Positions 6,566 to 14,304 of a stretch of 40,174 bases of DNA are shown in pieces. Origin of the DNA: a virus. The stretch covers positions 1 through 40,174 of the IMG/VR virus record IMGVR_UViG_3300006805_000060, one strand, 5' to 3'. Position numbers and translations under genes: made by a program. Within the stretch, counting starts at the first letter, position 1. Every line of letters starts with the position of its first letter. The notes beneath the pieces are model-generated. The model was given only the letters and a program-made list of their open reading frames with translations, was not told the DNA's origin and did not search any database.

Positions 6566-6812
6566 ACGAATCAAACAACTTGCCATTGCATCACAACTGG
6601 TTTATAATGATGGTGACCAATTACTGACTGGTTGGATGGATCATGTTGATTTGACGGAGTACTTAGAAGAATATGCTAAATTGATTGTGTTAGAATGTTG
6701 TTCCGTTATTGAAAAAGAAGGATTAAATTTAGTTCCTGGTTTTCTGGTACGTTTAACTGTACACACTGAAATTGATTTGATTAAAAAACATTTTGGAATA
6801 AAAAATGATTGA
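6558..6812 (+). CDS. Conserved small phage protein, MNERIKxLA family (84 aa)
   Basis: Begins MNERIKQLA and carries EYAKLIVLECCSVIE and a C-terminal KKHFGI. This pattern (MNERI..LA...A, then FAxLIVxEC, then HFG) is a widespread small protein of phages and of unknown function. A second copy with the same start is encoded at 7282, so the two are paralogues. It overlaps both neighbours. Confidence 0.75.
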   Translation: MNERIKQLAIASQLVYNDGDQLLTGWMDHVDLTEYLEEYAKLIVLECCSVIEKEGLNLVPGFLVRLTVHTEIDLIKKHFGIKND

Positions 6813-6978
6813 AATGCGATGGTTAGTTACAGATTCTGATAAACCTAAACTACAATACCGCCAGCAAGTGGACACCACTGTTCGTGCCGGTATGTGGCCA
6901 TATGACCTAACACAAAAAACTGCAAATATGCAATGGTCGGACTGGCGAGATGTGCCATTTGTTGCAGAGCACCAATGA
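6805..6978 (+). CDS. Small conserved phage protein, Trp/Tyr-rich (57 aa)
   Basis: ATG seven bases inside the preceding gene and a stop that overlaps the next ATG. The layout MRWLV...LQYRQ...AGMWP...WSDWRDVP is one I recognise in many phage proteins of unknown function (RWLV...LQYR...W.dVP). Likely a small beta protein. No biochemical role is known to me. Confidence 0.65.
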   Translation: MIEMRWLVTDSDKPKLQYRQQVDTTVRAGMWPYDLTQKTANMQWSDWRDVPFVAEHQ

Positions 6979-7298
6979 GTATCTTAATGGATTTGTTGAC
7001 TGAAGAAACTGTTGATGTTAAATCAAAGATTCGCCAGCGTAGATCACAAATGCTTATCCATTCTTGCCTCTATTATGAAATGGATGAGTCCATTGTTTCT
7101 GACCACGAATGGCAAGAATGGGCAGATGAACTAGAACAATTACAAACAAATAATCCAGAGCAGTGCAAGATTGACTTTTTTGATTTTGAATTCAGAGATT
7201 GGACCGGTGCAACAGGCAACCATTTACCTTTGCGTGACCCATGGGTTTCTGCAAAGGCAAAACAAATATTGAGAATACACAATGAACGAACGAATTAA
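6975..7298 (+). CDS. Protein resembling the Ia domain of NAD-dependent DNA ligase (107 aa)
   Basis: Start at 6975 overlaps the previous stop (ATGA). Residues about 18-50 (IRQRRSQMLIHSCLYYEMDE, then SIVSDHEWQEWADEL) match the pattern of the N-terminal NMN-binding Ia domain of bacterial LigA (LxxxYYxxdxpxISDxEYDxLxxEL). The adenylation domain is absent. Such stand-alone Ia-like proteins occur in many phages; their function is unknown. The last 17 bases overlap the gene at 7282. Confidence 0.65.
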   Translation: MSILMDLLTEETVDVKSKIRQRRSQMLIHSCLYYEMDESIVSDHEWQEWADELEQLQTNNPEQCKIDFFDFEFRDWTGATGNHLPLRDPWVSAKAKQILRIHNERTN

Positions 7299-7647
7299 AC
7301 AACTTGCTATTTCAACGGGCATTTACGATTCCTTATGTGATCCATATGATAGACATAACACAGGCAATCCTGTTGGTAGTATAATAGATGACTTGGAAAA
7401 GTTCGCCGAGTTGATTGTGAAAGAAAGTGCGTTGACTGCTGCATTAATGGAACATAAAGGTCGAAAAAACATTGGTGCTGCCATATTAGATAGGTTTGAA
7501 ATTCCCAATAATTCGAATGTTATGTCTGGCGCAGAACAAATGTCTGATGGTGGTTATGAATTGTCCACCAAAGAAAAATATGATAAAGCAGTTAAACAGC
7601 GAGAAGAATCATTGAGGAATCGTAGTACATATTTTGGAATTGACTGA
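7282..7647 (+). CDS. Second MNERIKxLA-family protein (121 aa)
   Basis: A longer paralogue of the protein at 6558: same start MNERIKQLA, then LEKFAELIVKESALTA. The C-terminal extension (MSGAEQMSDGGYELSTKEKYD) is not shared. The reading frame starts inside the preceding gene, so the ribosome site and first codons are shared. It probably arose by duplication within the operon. Function unknown. Confidence 0.75.
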   Translation: MNERIKQLAISTGIYDSLCDPYDRHNTGNPVGSIIDDLEKFAELIVKESALTAALMEHKGRKNIGAAILDRFEIPNNSNVMSGAEQMSDGGYELSTKEKYDKAVKQREESLRNRSTYFGID

Positions 7648-7802
7648 TGAAAGGTCCACGAGAGTTGAAGAACTATGTGGCTCGATATAAAAAACAGTTG
7701 AAGGCTTGTCACTGGGATGACCTGATGATATTCAAACTAGAACGCTGCAAGAAATGGTTCAAACGCAATAAGAAGATTGATGGAAAAGATTATGACGCCT
7801 GA
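7647..7802 (+). CDS. Small basic protein (51 aa)
   Basis: ATG overlapping the preceding stop. Strongly basic (about a third Lys/Arg) with a helical pattern (LKNYVARYKKQLKA, FKLERCKKWFKRNKK). It could bind nucleic acid, but nothing more can be said. It overlaps the next gene by 11 bases. Confidence 0.55.
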   Translation: MKGPRELKNYVARYKKQLKACHWDDLMIFKLERCKKWFKRNKKIDGKDYDA

Positions 7803-7914
7803 ATTTATTGAACGAGTTAAACGAGATTACGCAGCGGAGAAATCCACGCTGGATTGGGATAGTTATCTGGCTGGTTATCTGGCATGTTTAAAAAGATTTG
7901 GGGGTAAGCAATGA
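7792..7914 (+). CDS. Tiny unknown protein (40 aa)
   Basis: A 40-residue frame overlapping both neighbours. The product begins MTPEFIERVKRDYAAEKS and contains SYLAGYLACLKRFGG, a helix-turn pattern seen in very small phage proteins. Supported by coupled start and stop positions only. Confidence 0.5.
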   Translation: MTPEFIERVKRDYAAEKSTLDWDSYLAGYLACLKRFGGKQ

Positions 7915-8342
7915 CTAAAAAATTTGTTCGACCAACCAAAGAAGAATCAGAAGCAAGACTGGCTGCTGATATTGCACAGAGTAAGAAAATATATGATGCC
8001 TTTATAAACCATGATATGTTGGATGAAGAAGGATATCCAACTGATGAAGCAATGCATATCATTGAATCGTGGCACTGGACTGATCCAAAAGGTTGGTTTG
8101 ATTTTATTGGTAATATCTGGCATCTTAAATCATGGGGTTGGGGTGAAGGTGAAACTGACCATGAATACAGAAAAGATGAGAAGGTTTATCGGTATGATAT
8201 CTCTACTGCTGGCTGGTCAGGCAATGAGACTATCATTCGGTATATGAAAAGAAATGAAATGATGTGGCAACTTAATTGGGTACAATCACGCCGTGGTGGT
8301 CATTACATTTTCGAACTACATAACTTTGAGGATGATGAATAA
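7911..8342 (+). CDS. Unknown Trp-rich protein (143 aa)
   Basis: Start overlaps the previous stop, with gggggtaagc upstream. An N-terminal helix is followed by a Trp-rich region (ESWHWTDPKGWFDFIG, LKSWGWGEGE) and a mixed segment with RGGHYIFELH. I have seen this type in Caudovirales genomes as hypothetical proteins. No catalytic motif is visible. Confidence 0.7.
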   Translation: MTKKFVRPTKEESEARLAADIAQSKKIYDAFINHDMLDEEGYPTDEAMHIIESWHWTDPKGWFDFIGNIWHLKSWGWGEGETDHEYRKDEKVYRYDISTAGWSGNETIIRYMKRNEMMWQLNWVQSRRGGHYIFELHNFEDDE

Positions 8343-8458
8343 TGGGTGATATTCTAGTTATAATGATGTTAGTATTCTTATTTTATGGTGAACCTGATGT
8401 ATGGGATAAGTTACATGATCGTGCGATGGCTTCGGCCAGTGTTGAATGTAGTAAATAA
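8342..8458 (+). CDS. Tiny membrane peptide (38 aa)
   Basis: TAATG-coupled to the previous gene. Residues 4-15 (ILVIMMLVFLFY) form a short membrane segment, followed by a polar tail with one Cys. A real product is plausible given coupling and spacing to the next ribosome site. Confidence 0.45.
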   Translation: MGDILVIMMLVFLFYGEPDVWDKLHDRAMASASVECSK

Positions 8459-8474
8459 TTTAAAAGGAAAAGAA

Positions 8475-8711
8475 ATGACTGTTGATACACCTGAACTGAC
8501 TATGCAAAAACTACTTGATGATTTTTGTTATGTGACATATTGTAAAGCAAATGGTAAACCATATAAAGATTCGATGGCATATTGCCGAATTCTTGACCGT
8601 GGATATGAACTACATAATTTTAAAGAAGTGCAAGGTAAACACCGCAAAGCACAAATGGATGTTGTTATTTGTGAGGCACTATATCCGGAGTTGAAAAACA
8701 AAAATATTTAA
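8475..8711 (+). CDS. Unknown small protein (78 aa)
   Basis: ATG 8475 is preceded by aaagga; the longer in-frame extension overlaps the upstream gene and is not needed. The product has an acidic N-terminus, three Cys residues and a basic patch (GKHRKAQMD). No family is recognised. Confidence 0.6.
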   Translation: MTVDTPELTMQKLLDDFCYVTYCKANGKPYKDSMAYCRILDRGYELHNFKEVQGKHRKAQMDVVICEALYPELKNKNI

Positions 8712-8722
8712 CAGGAGATTTT

Positions 8723-8992
8723 ATGAGCACAGAAGAAGATAAAGAACGGCATTCTAAACGGTTACTCCAAAAAGAAAACCATATTAATCGTCAAATGAAA
8801 ATAAGAAAGGCTCATAAGTTTACACAAGACATTAACAATGAAATTCCACATAAGTATCACAAAGTAAGCGGTACAACCTGTGGGATTTCCAATTGTGTAA
8901 TGTGTGGTAATCCAAGAAAAACTTGGAATGAAAGTACAATCCAAGAAAAAAGTTTCGACCAAACCAAACAATGGGTGGAAGAAGAAATTTAA
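8723..8992 (+). CDS. Cys-motif protein, C-x4-C-x2-CGNPRK type (89 aa)
   Basis: Begins with a basic helical stretch (ERHSKRLLQKENHINRQ) and ends in CGISNCVMCGNPRKTWN followed by a helical STIQEKSF. The Cys-rich 'CxMCGNPRK...T.QE' ending is a recurring module in small bacterial and phage proteins of unknown function, probably a metal site. Ribosome site caggag lies upstream. It is the last gene of the long unit that starts at 4701. Confidence 0.7.
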   Translation: MSTEEDKERHSKRLLQKENHINRQMKIRKAHKFTQDINNEIPHKYHKVSGTTCGISNCVMCGNPRKTWNESTIQEKSFDQTKQWVEEEI

Positions 8993-8993
8993 C

Positions 8994-9011
8994 TGTTGTT
9001 TTCTGGCAACA
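8994..9011 (+). repeat. Intergenic hairpin TGTTG...CAACA, copy 5
   Basis: A 5-bp inverted repeat (8994-8998 with 9007-9011) starting two bases after a stop codon and preceding the promoter at 9018. The segment TGTTGTTTT(C/T)TGGCAACACCA is almost the same as at 4615, except that I give only positions for the full copy. Confidence 0.55.
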
Positions 9012-9017
9012 CCATAG

Positions 9018-9045
9018 TTGCCAAATGCCACGACACCTGTATAAT
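9018..9045 (+). promoter_or_regulatory. Early-type promoter, copy 5
   Basis: TTGCCA at 9018-9023, 16 bases, TATAAT at 9040-9045, then GGTCTCTATTGAATTGATAAGGAG. The spacer differs from copies 1-3 but the CCTGTATAATGGT core is kept. It drives the single gene at 9078. Confidence 0.78.
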
Positions 9046-9077
9046 GGTCTCTATTGAATTGATAAGGAGACAACAGG

Positions 9078-9275
9078 ATGTCGTGGAATCTCGAAGGTAA
9101 AAAAGTTTCTGGTAAGTATCTGGATGAATTCCCGTTCACTGGAACAGTCACCTCCACCCGCATTAAGTTTGGTGGTAAAGTCAGTAATACAATACAATTG
9201 GACACTCCCCTGGTGGTTTATGGTGCAGACCGTGACGTTATCCTCATGGATTCCGATGAACTGGTCATGTTGTAG
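9078..9275 (+). CDS. Small beta-type protein (65 aa)
   Basis: A single-gene unit between two promoter cassettes, with aaggag upstream of the ATG. MSWNLEGKKVSGKYLDEFPF then GTVTSTRIKFGG suggests a small five-stranded beta barrel of the SH3/Sm-like type, as in the protein at 4333. The pattern is what supports the fold; function unknown. Confidence 0.65.
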   Translation: MSWNLEGKKVSGKYLDEFPFTGTVTSTRIKFGGKVSNTIQLDTPLVVYGADRDVILMDSDELVML

Positions 9276-9285
9276 AAAAACAACA
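9268..9285 (+). repeat. Intergenic hairpin TGTTG...CAACA, copy 6
   Basis: A 5-bp inverted repeat (9268-9272 with 9281-9285), loop TAGAAAAA, overlapping the end of the gene before it. It precedes the rIIA promoter. Confidence 0.55.
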
Positions 9286-9290
9286 CATGG

Positions 9291-9318
9291 TTGCCATTTG
9301 CCACAATGCCTGTATAAT
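9291..9318 (+). promoter_or_regulatory. Early-type promoter, copy 6 (rIIA promoter)
   Basis: TTGCCA at 9291-9296, 16-base spacer, TATAAT at 9313-9318, then GGTTTGTATTGATTGATGAGGAG. The element places rIIA, rIIB and the downstream ATPase under the same kind of promoter as the small early genes. Confidence 0.8.
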
Positions 9319-9349
9319 GGTTTGTATTGATTGATGAGGAGACTATATT

Positions 9350-11548
9350 ATGATTCTGAATAACACCCCGCAAAACGAAGCAGTACTGTCCAATGTAGGT
9401 CAAATTGGCGAATTCAAAATCCGCAATTCTGCGAAGGCTTTTAACATTCTATCCAGTGGTCTTTATGCAAATAAGATTCGCGCTGTGATTCGAGAATTGT
9501 CCTGTAATGCTGTTGACAGTCATGCTGCTGCAGGTAACATGGATACACCTTTTACTGTTCACCTGCCAACCACACTAGAACCATGGTTCTCGGTGCGGGA
9601 CTTTGGTACGGGTCTGAACCACGATCAGGTAACAAATATTTACACCACTTATTTTGAATCTACTAAAACTAATTCCAATGATTTCATTGGTGCTCTTGGT
9701 CTTGGTTCAAAATCTCCATTCTCTTATACTGATAACTTTACTGTTACTGCTATTCAAGATGGCGTAGAGCGTATTTACTCCGCATTTATTAATGATGAGG
9801 GTGTTCCTTCTATTGTTAAGATGGGTGAAGAACCTACTGTAAATGAAAATGGTGTGGAGATTAAATTCTCTGTGAATGAACGATATGATTTTAATAAATT
9901 CATTCAAGAAGCACAGGTTGTTTACCAGTATTTCGCATTGAAGCCTACTGTTACTGGTGTAACCCATTTTGAATTTACCGAAGTGCAATACGAATTCAAG
10001 GATATTATTCCTGGTGTTCATTCTCGTGCTACTGACTTTAGTAGAACCCCATCTGTTGCTGTCATGGGTAACATTGCATATCCAATTAATATTCCTGCAT
10101 CTAATACTGAATTGGGTAATCTCCGTTCATTGTTAGACTGTAACCTTGTAATGTACTTTGGTATTGGTGAGTTGGACTTTCAGGCATCACGCGAAGGCCT
10201 ATCATATATTCCACAAACAATTGAATCAATTAAACGCAAACTGGAAACAGTGAATGGTCAATTGACTGTTCGTTTGGCTGAAGAAACAAATAAGATTGCC
10301 AATAAGTGGGAACGATCCATATTCCTGTATGAAAAAGCACGAACTGATTTGTGGAAAAATTCTGTGCTTCAGTATGTGAAAGATACGGCATTTGAATTGG
10401 TTGAATTGACCAGTACGGGTTATTCAACTAGTCGTTATCGTTTTGATTTGATTTGTTCTGACCTTGCAAGTCAATTCAATGTCAGATTGCGTGGGTTTGG
10501 TATTCATCGTGGATCAACTACTTGTTCCATGATTAAGTCTGACCATAAGAATTTTGGTTTGCTTGATGAAAATGGTTATAGTGTTCGTCAGGAATATATT
10601 ACTCTGCCTGTTGATCTATCTGTTAGTTTGGTTATCAATGATACCAAGGTTGGTGTAACAGAACGTGCCAAGTACCATTGGAGAAATAAGACTAGTAATA
10701 ACAAATATTCAGAGAACATTTTTATTGTTGATGCTGCGGATAAATCAAAACCCATTAAGGTTAAAGAATTCTTGGAATCAATTGGTAATCCACCAGAAAC
10801 AAATATTGTTCTTGCTACTACGTTGGATGCAAAGGATCGTGTATCATCAGGTAAAGGTTTAGGTAAAAATATTTCATTGCTTCTGATGGAAGAACGAGGT
10901 GGACCTAGGCATCACTCTAGTTCGACCGAGTTGGTATGGCGCGAAGCACCCAATCTAGATGAATTGGATGATACAAAAACATATTACTATATTCCGCTTT
11001 CTGGTTTTGTTCCTGAGTTTACAACACGAAGCAGTATTTCTGCACAAGAGGTTGTTAAGTTTATGAATATGTCTGATATTCCTGAACTGAATATAGATGT
11101 TTATGGTGTTCGTAAAACAAATATTGAAACAATTAAGAAGATGCCGAACTGGAAGAACCTTGAGGACTATCTATTGTCACTGATGGATAAACTTCAGGAT
11201 ATTGAACAGATTGCTTCTTCTCTTAATGCTATTGATAAGAATGCCGTTTCTATGTTCGATTTTTCGGTAATCTCTAAACAGATTAATGCGAAAAGTCCTA
11301 TGGCAATCCTTATGAAGAAATTCAATAACTTGCCAAGAGTTGGTAATTGGCGTACAATACACCATCTGGTATCTATGTTTGTGAAAGAACGCAAGGTTTA
11401 TACTACCGACCTCGCAAAAGAGTTTAATGACGAGTTTACAAAAATGAATGAACGATATCCATTGATTGATGTATTGGATAAGTATCGTGCATCGAGTTAT
11501 GATGTTTCAAATTATATTAATTTAGTTGACCAAGTGAAAGGCATTTAA
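9350..11548 (+). CDS. rIIA: RIIA-like protein with GHKL ATPase domain (732 aa)
   Basis: Full-length relative of T4 RIIA, a membrane-associated protein that affects lysis timing and exclusion by prophages. The N-terminal GHKL/HSP90-type ATP site is clear: N-box IRELSCNAVDS at about 47-57, G1 DFGTG at 84-88 and G2 GALGLGSKS at 114-122. T4 RIIA is about 725 residues, so length is right. The remaining two thirds is a mixed helical region with no other motif. It is followed after one base by rIIB, the classic neighbour. Start at 9350 is set by gaggag ahead of the ATG. Confidence 0.93.
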   Translation: MILNNTPQNEAVLSNVGQIGEFKIRNSAKAFNILSSGLYANKIRAVIRELSCNAVDSHAAAGNMDTPFTVHLPTTLEPWFSVRDFGTGLNHDQVTNIYTTYFESTKTNSNDFIGALGLGSKSPFSYTDNFTVTAIQDGVERIYSAFINDEGVPSIVKMGEEPTVNENGVEIKFSVNERYDFNKFIQEAQVVYQYFALKPTVTGVTHFEFTEVQYEFKDIIPGVHSRATDFSRTPSVAVMGNIAYPINIPASNTELGNLRSLLDCNLVMYFGIGELDFQASREGLSYIPQTIESIKRKLETVNGQLTVRLAEETNKIANKWERSIFLYEKARTDLWKNSVLQYVKDTAFELVELTSTGYSTSRYRFDLICSDLASQFNVRLRGFGIHRGSTTCSMIKSDHKNFGLLDENGYSVRQEYITLPVDLSVSLVINDTKVGVTERAKYHWRNKTSNNKYSENIFIVDAADKSKPIKVKEFLESIGNPPETNIVLATTLDAKDRVSSGKGLGKNISLLLMEERGGPRHHSSSTELVWREAPNLDELDDTKTYYYIPLSGFVPEFTTRSSISAQEVVKFMNMSDIPELNIDVYGVRKTNIETIKKMPNWKNLEDYLLSLMDKLQDIEQIASSLNAIDKNAVSMFDFSVISKQINAKSPMAILMKKFNNLPRVGNWRTIHHLVSMFVKERKVYTTDLAKEFNDEFTKMNERYPLIDVLDKYRASSYDVSNYINLVDQVKGI

Positions 11549-11549
11549 A

Positions 11550-12317
11550 ATGTTCCCATATCTTATACAAGGTAATAATATTGTTGTGGTTATCAATAAC
11601 AAACCACACACTATTAGCAAGACTCATATCACCTATGAGAAAGTAAAAGAAGCAATCAAAGCAAATGATTGGCTGACTGTTCAAGACATTATCGAACCAA
11701 AGAAAATGGTTCTGAATTATGGCAAAGGCAATGTATCAATTCAAGGTGAAAAACTGTTCTGGAAAGGTGAGGAATTGCATAACGCAATTGCTACTCGCAT
11801 GATCCAGATGTTGCAAGATGATTTCCCTATTGAACCACTGGTTCTGTTTATGGAAAATCTGATGAACAACCCATCTTATCGTGCAGTAAAAGAATTGTAT
11901 GGTTTCTTGGAAAAGAATAACCTGCCAATTACTCCGGATGGTTGTTTCCTTGCGTACAAAAAAGTGCGTGATGATTACCTCGATTGCCATAGTGGCACCA
12001 TGGATAACTCTGTTGGTTCTATTGTTTCGATGGAACGTAATCAGGTCAATGATGATAAGAACCAAACCTGTTCTTCTGGTTTGCATTTCTGCTCAGAAGG
12101 TTATCTGCGCCATTTTGGTGGTGAACGTATTATGATTCTGAAGATTAATCCGCGTGATGTGGTTAGTATTCCTACCGATTATGATGACTCAAAAGGTCGT
12201 GCGTGTATGTATGAGGTTGTTGGTGAAGTTGGTGTTAGTTCTGAATCAGTGGAACAAACCTTTACTCTACCAGTTCAGGATTACACTGTTGACTTTCGTG
12301 CTGCTGACGAAATCTAA
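11550..12317 (+). CDS. rIIB: RIIB-like protein (255 aa)
   Basis: Partner of RIIA, one base downstream. The middle holds the pattern GFLEKNNLPITPDGCFLAYKKV followed by DCHSGTMDNSVG and CSSGLHFCSEGYL, which is characteristic of RIIB proteins of T4-like phages. Length (255) is a little below T4's 312, with a shorter N-terminus. It has the same rapid-lysis/exclusion context as RIIA; the molecular role is not known. No strong ribosome site is visible, so translation may be coupled to rIIA. Confidence 0.92.
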   Translation: MFPYLIQGNNIVVVINNKPHTISKTHITYEKVKEAIKANDWLTVQDIIEPKKMVLNYGKGNVSIQGEKLFWKGEELHNAIATRMIQMLQDDFPIEPLVLFMENLMNNPSYRAVKELYGFLEKNNLPITPDGCFLAYKKVRDDYLDCHSGTMDNSVGSIVSMERNQVNDDKNQTCSSGLHFCSEGYLRHFGGERIMILKINPRDVVSIPTDYDDSKGRACMYEVVGEVGVSSESVEQTFTLPVQDYTVDFRAADEI

Positions 12318-12328
12318 TAGGAAATAAA

Positions 12329-13477
12329 ATGAGTTATAATAAAAACCAAAAGGCCTTTATCGAGGCTGCCGAATCTATTTTTGGTATTGGTTCTATTCTC
12401 ACTCGTGATGGGATCCAGCACGTTGTTGAAACTAGCGGCGTGCCGTTTCCTTACTGGTTTGTTACCAAGTCCGAATATCGTGATGGTCGAGGTCAATATA
12501 AGTTGCCCGACATTGGTACAATCCAAAAGGGTGTATTACAAGAAAAGGAACCTGAAATGGAAGTGGCATTGTCTGCTCAAGTGTTAACCTTCAAGCAACC
12601 AAAACTTGAGGATGAATCTGATGTATCTATACCTGAAAAGTATCCTGATTATGTGCCATTTGGTTTTTATAAAGACCTAACTGATGTTATTAAATCAAAT
12701 GCTTTTTACCCTGTGTTCATTACTGGACTATCTGGTAATGGTAAGACACTTATGGTTGAACAATCATGTGCAACCCTAGGTCGTGAATGTATCCGTGTTA
12801 ATATCTCCATTGAGACTGATGAAAGTGATCTGCTTGGCGGACCTACTCTAGTTAATGGTAATGTGGTCAATCGTGATGGTCCTGTTATTACTGCCATGAA
12901 ACGTGGTGCAGTATTGCTGATTGATGAAGTTGACCGTGGTTCTAATAAGTTGATGTGTCTGCAAGGTATTCTTGAGGGCAAACCTTATTACAACAAAAAG
13001 AATGGTGAACTAGTACATCCAAAAAATGGTTTCACTATCATTGCAACAGCAAACACCAAAGGTCGTGGTTCAGAAGAAGGACGTTATCTATCGCAGATTC
13101 TTGATGATGCTTTCCTTGAACGTTTCCCGATTACTGTTGAACAAGAATATCCTGACGTTAAGACAGAGAAGAAGATTCTTTCACCTCTGATTGACGATAA
13201 AGAATTTGTGGATAACCTCGTACAATGGGCAGATGTGGTTCGCCAGTCATTTGACCAGGGTGCCACTGATGAAATTATTTCTACGCGTCGTCTGGTGCAT
13301 ATTGTCAAGGCATTTAAAATCTTTGGTGATCGCATGAAGGCAATTGAATTGTGCGTAAACCGATTTGATACAGAAACCAAATTAGCATTCTTGGACCTGT
13401 ACTCAAAAGTGGATGCTAAAGTAGAAGCACCACAAGCAAAACCAGTAGCACCAAGTTACGAAGAAATTCCATTTTAA
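12329..13477 (+). CDS. CobS/MoxR-like AAA+ ATPase (382 aa)
   Basis: Walker A GLSGNGKT at 133-140 and Walker B AVLLIDEVDR at about 194-203, then sensor-1-like TIIATANT and an arginine-finger region (DDAFLERFPI). The family is the MoxR/CobS group, present in many T4-like and cyanophage genomes and often named cobaltochelatase subunit CobS, although no CobT partner is visible here. A chaperone or remodelling role is more likely than cobalt insertion. It is twelve bases after rIIB with aggaaat as ribosome site. The N-terminal 120 residues are phage-specific. Confidence 0.9.
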   Translation: MSYNKNQKAFIEAAESIFGIGSILTRDGIQHVVETSGVPFPYWFVTKSEYRDGRGQYKLPDIGTIQKGVLQEKEPEMEVALSAQVLTFKQPKLEDESDVSIPEKYPDYVPFGFYKDLTDVIKSNAFYPVFITGLSGNGKTLMVEQSCATLGRECIRVNISIETDESDLLGGPTLVNGNVVNRDGPVITAMKRGAVLLIDEVDRGSNKLMCLQGILEGKPYYNKKNGELVHPKNGFTIIATANTKGRGSEEGRYLSQILDDAFLERFPITVEQEYPDVKTEKKILSPLIDDKEFVDNLVQWADVVRQSFDQGATDEIISTRRLVHIVKAFKIFGDRMKAIELCVNRFDTETKLAFLDLYSKVDAKVEAPQAKPVAPSYEEIPF

Positions 13478-13501
13478 TTTATGAGGAAATATATTTATAT
13501 T

Positions 13502-13834
13502 ATGAATAATACAGTACGCAAGGGCAAACAAAATCGCCACGAAAAAATCACCGTAACCATGTTGTCAGGCAAACCAGTTTCGCCTGATGAAATTAAATCA
13601 TGTTTTACTGGCACAGACCAAGAATCGGTTATGTATCGATTGTCTACCAACATCTACAACATTCGCCTTGATGGTGGTATCGTCAAAGTCATTAAAGAAG
13701 GTCGTAAGGTCACTGGATATCAATTGGTGAATAATACAGAGTTTGATAAGAATGGTCGATATGTTGGTCCAGTTGTCACACAAGTACCTGTGTCTGTTCC
13801 AGATGTTACACCTGAGGTGGAATCGGTTGAATAA
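13502..13834 (+). CDS. Unknown protein (110 aa)
   Basis: Two starts are possible: ATG 13481, close to the previous stop but with no ribosome site, and ATG 13502, 14 bases after gagga. I prefer 13502, since it gives a normal polar N-terminus (MNNTVRKGKQNRHEK). The protein has a winged-helix-like layout: helices around SPDEIKSCF and ESVMYRLSTNIYNIR, then a beta hairpin IVKVIKEGRKVTGYQLV. A DNA-binding role is inference. The tail is Val/Pro-rich and acidic. Confidence 0.65.
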   Translation: MNNTVRKGKQNRHEKITVTMLSGKPVSPDEIKSCFTGTDQESVMYRLSTNIYNIRLDGGIVKVIKEGRKVTGYQLVNNTEFDKNGRYVGPVVTQVPVSVPDVTPEVESVE

Positions 13835-14048
13835 ACGAGACAGAGACAATACAAGATTTCTAATATCGTCCGATTTAACTGCGCTTGCTGCATGGATTGA
13901 CCAAGCAACTAATGAGGATATTAAATATGCCCTCGAATTGACAAACACAGTACGATCAGAAATAGAAATCCATGAAATGGATCTTCAAGATGAAATTGAA
14001 GATTTCACTGAAGCAAAATTACTTATTGATAGGATTAAAAATGTTTAG
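13827..14048 (+). CDS. Small acidic protein, probable TTG start (73 aa)
   Basis: The frame has no ATG near the end of the gene before it. A TTG at 13827 has gaggtgg at an ideal distance (13814-13820) and gives (M)NKRDRDNTRFLIS. The product is acidic and helical (EIHEMDLQDEIEDFTEAKLLID), possibly coiled coil. The last eight bases overlap the next gene. Function unknown. Confidence 0.55.
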   Translation: MNKRDRDNTRFLISSDLTALAAWIDQATNEDIKYALELTNTVRSEIEIHEMDLQDEIEDFTEAKLLIDRIKNV

Positions 14049-14226
14049 AAAATTTATTGATTGGATGAACGAAAACAATTCACAAGTTTCTTGGTTCTTT
14101 ATTGGTTATTTTATCTGTGATGGATTGAACTCACTGCTGAGGGCTGAATATGTATGGGCTGTGTGGTCATTGTGCTTGGTATTGATGAATTATGTTTGTC
14201 GTAAACCTTGGCCAAACCTGGATTAA
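14041..14226 (+). CDS. Small membrane protein (61 aa)
   Basis: ATG at 14041 inside the end of the previous gene. Two hydrophobic segments, about residues 16-31 (VSWFFIGYFICDGLNSLL) and 37-51 (YVWAVWSLCLVLMNYV), suggest a helical hairpin in the inner membrane. Basic ends. It closes the rII transcription unit: hairpin copy 7 and a promoter follow. Confidence 0.6.
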   Translation: MFRKFIDWMNENNSQVSWFFIGYFICDGLNSLLRAEYVWAVWSLCLVLMNYVCRKPWPNLD

Positions 14227-14244
14227 TGTTGTAATAAAACAACA
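14227..14244 (+). repeat. Intergenic hairpin TGTTGT...ACAACA, copy 7
   Basis: A 6-bp inverted repeat (14227-14232 with 14239-14244), loop AATAAA, immediately after a stop codon and five bases before the promoter. Closest in form to copy 1. Confidence 0.6.
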
Positions 14245-14248
14245 ATGG

Positions 14249-14276
14249 TTGCCATTACTGGTGGCCGTGATATAAT
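14249..14276 (+). promoter_or_regulatory. Early-type promoter, copy 7
   Basis: TTGCCA at 14249-14254, 16-base spacer, TATAAT at 14271-14276, then GGTCATATAAACTG. The spacer lacks the CCTGT core of other copies but the hairpin-plus-promoter arrangement is the same. It drives the gene at 14305 and probably the long run beyond it. Confidence 0.75.
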
Positions 14277-14304
14277 GGTCATATAAACTGTTAAAGGAGA
14301 TAGT

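Noticed and set aside
8011-8247. Second plus-strand frame inside the gene at 7911
   Set aside because: It is out of frame with a coherent, coupled gene and has an amino acid mix typical of a shadow frame.
12329-13477. Calling the AAA+ protein a true cobaltochelatase subunit
   Set aside because: No CobN or CobT partner is present, and phage proteins of this family are known only by similarity to CobS; I kept the broader MoxR/CobS-like name.
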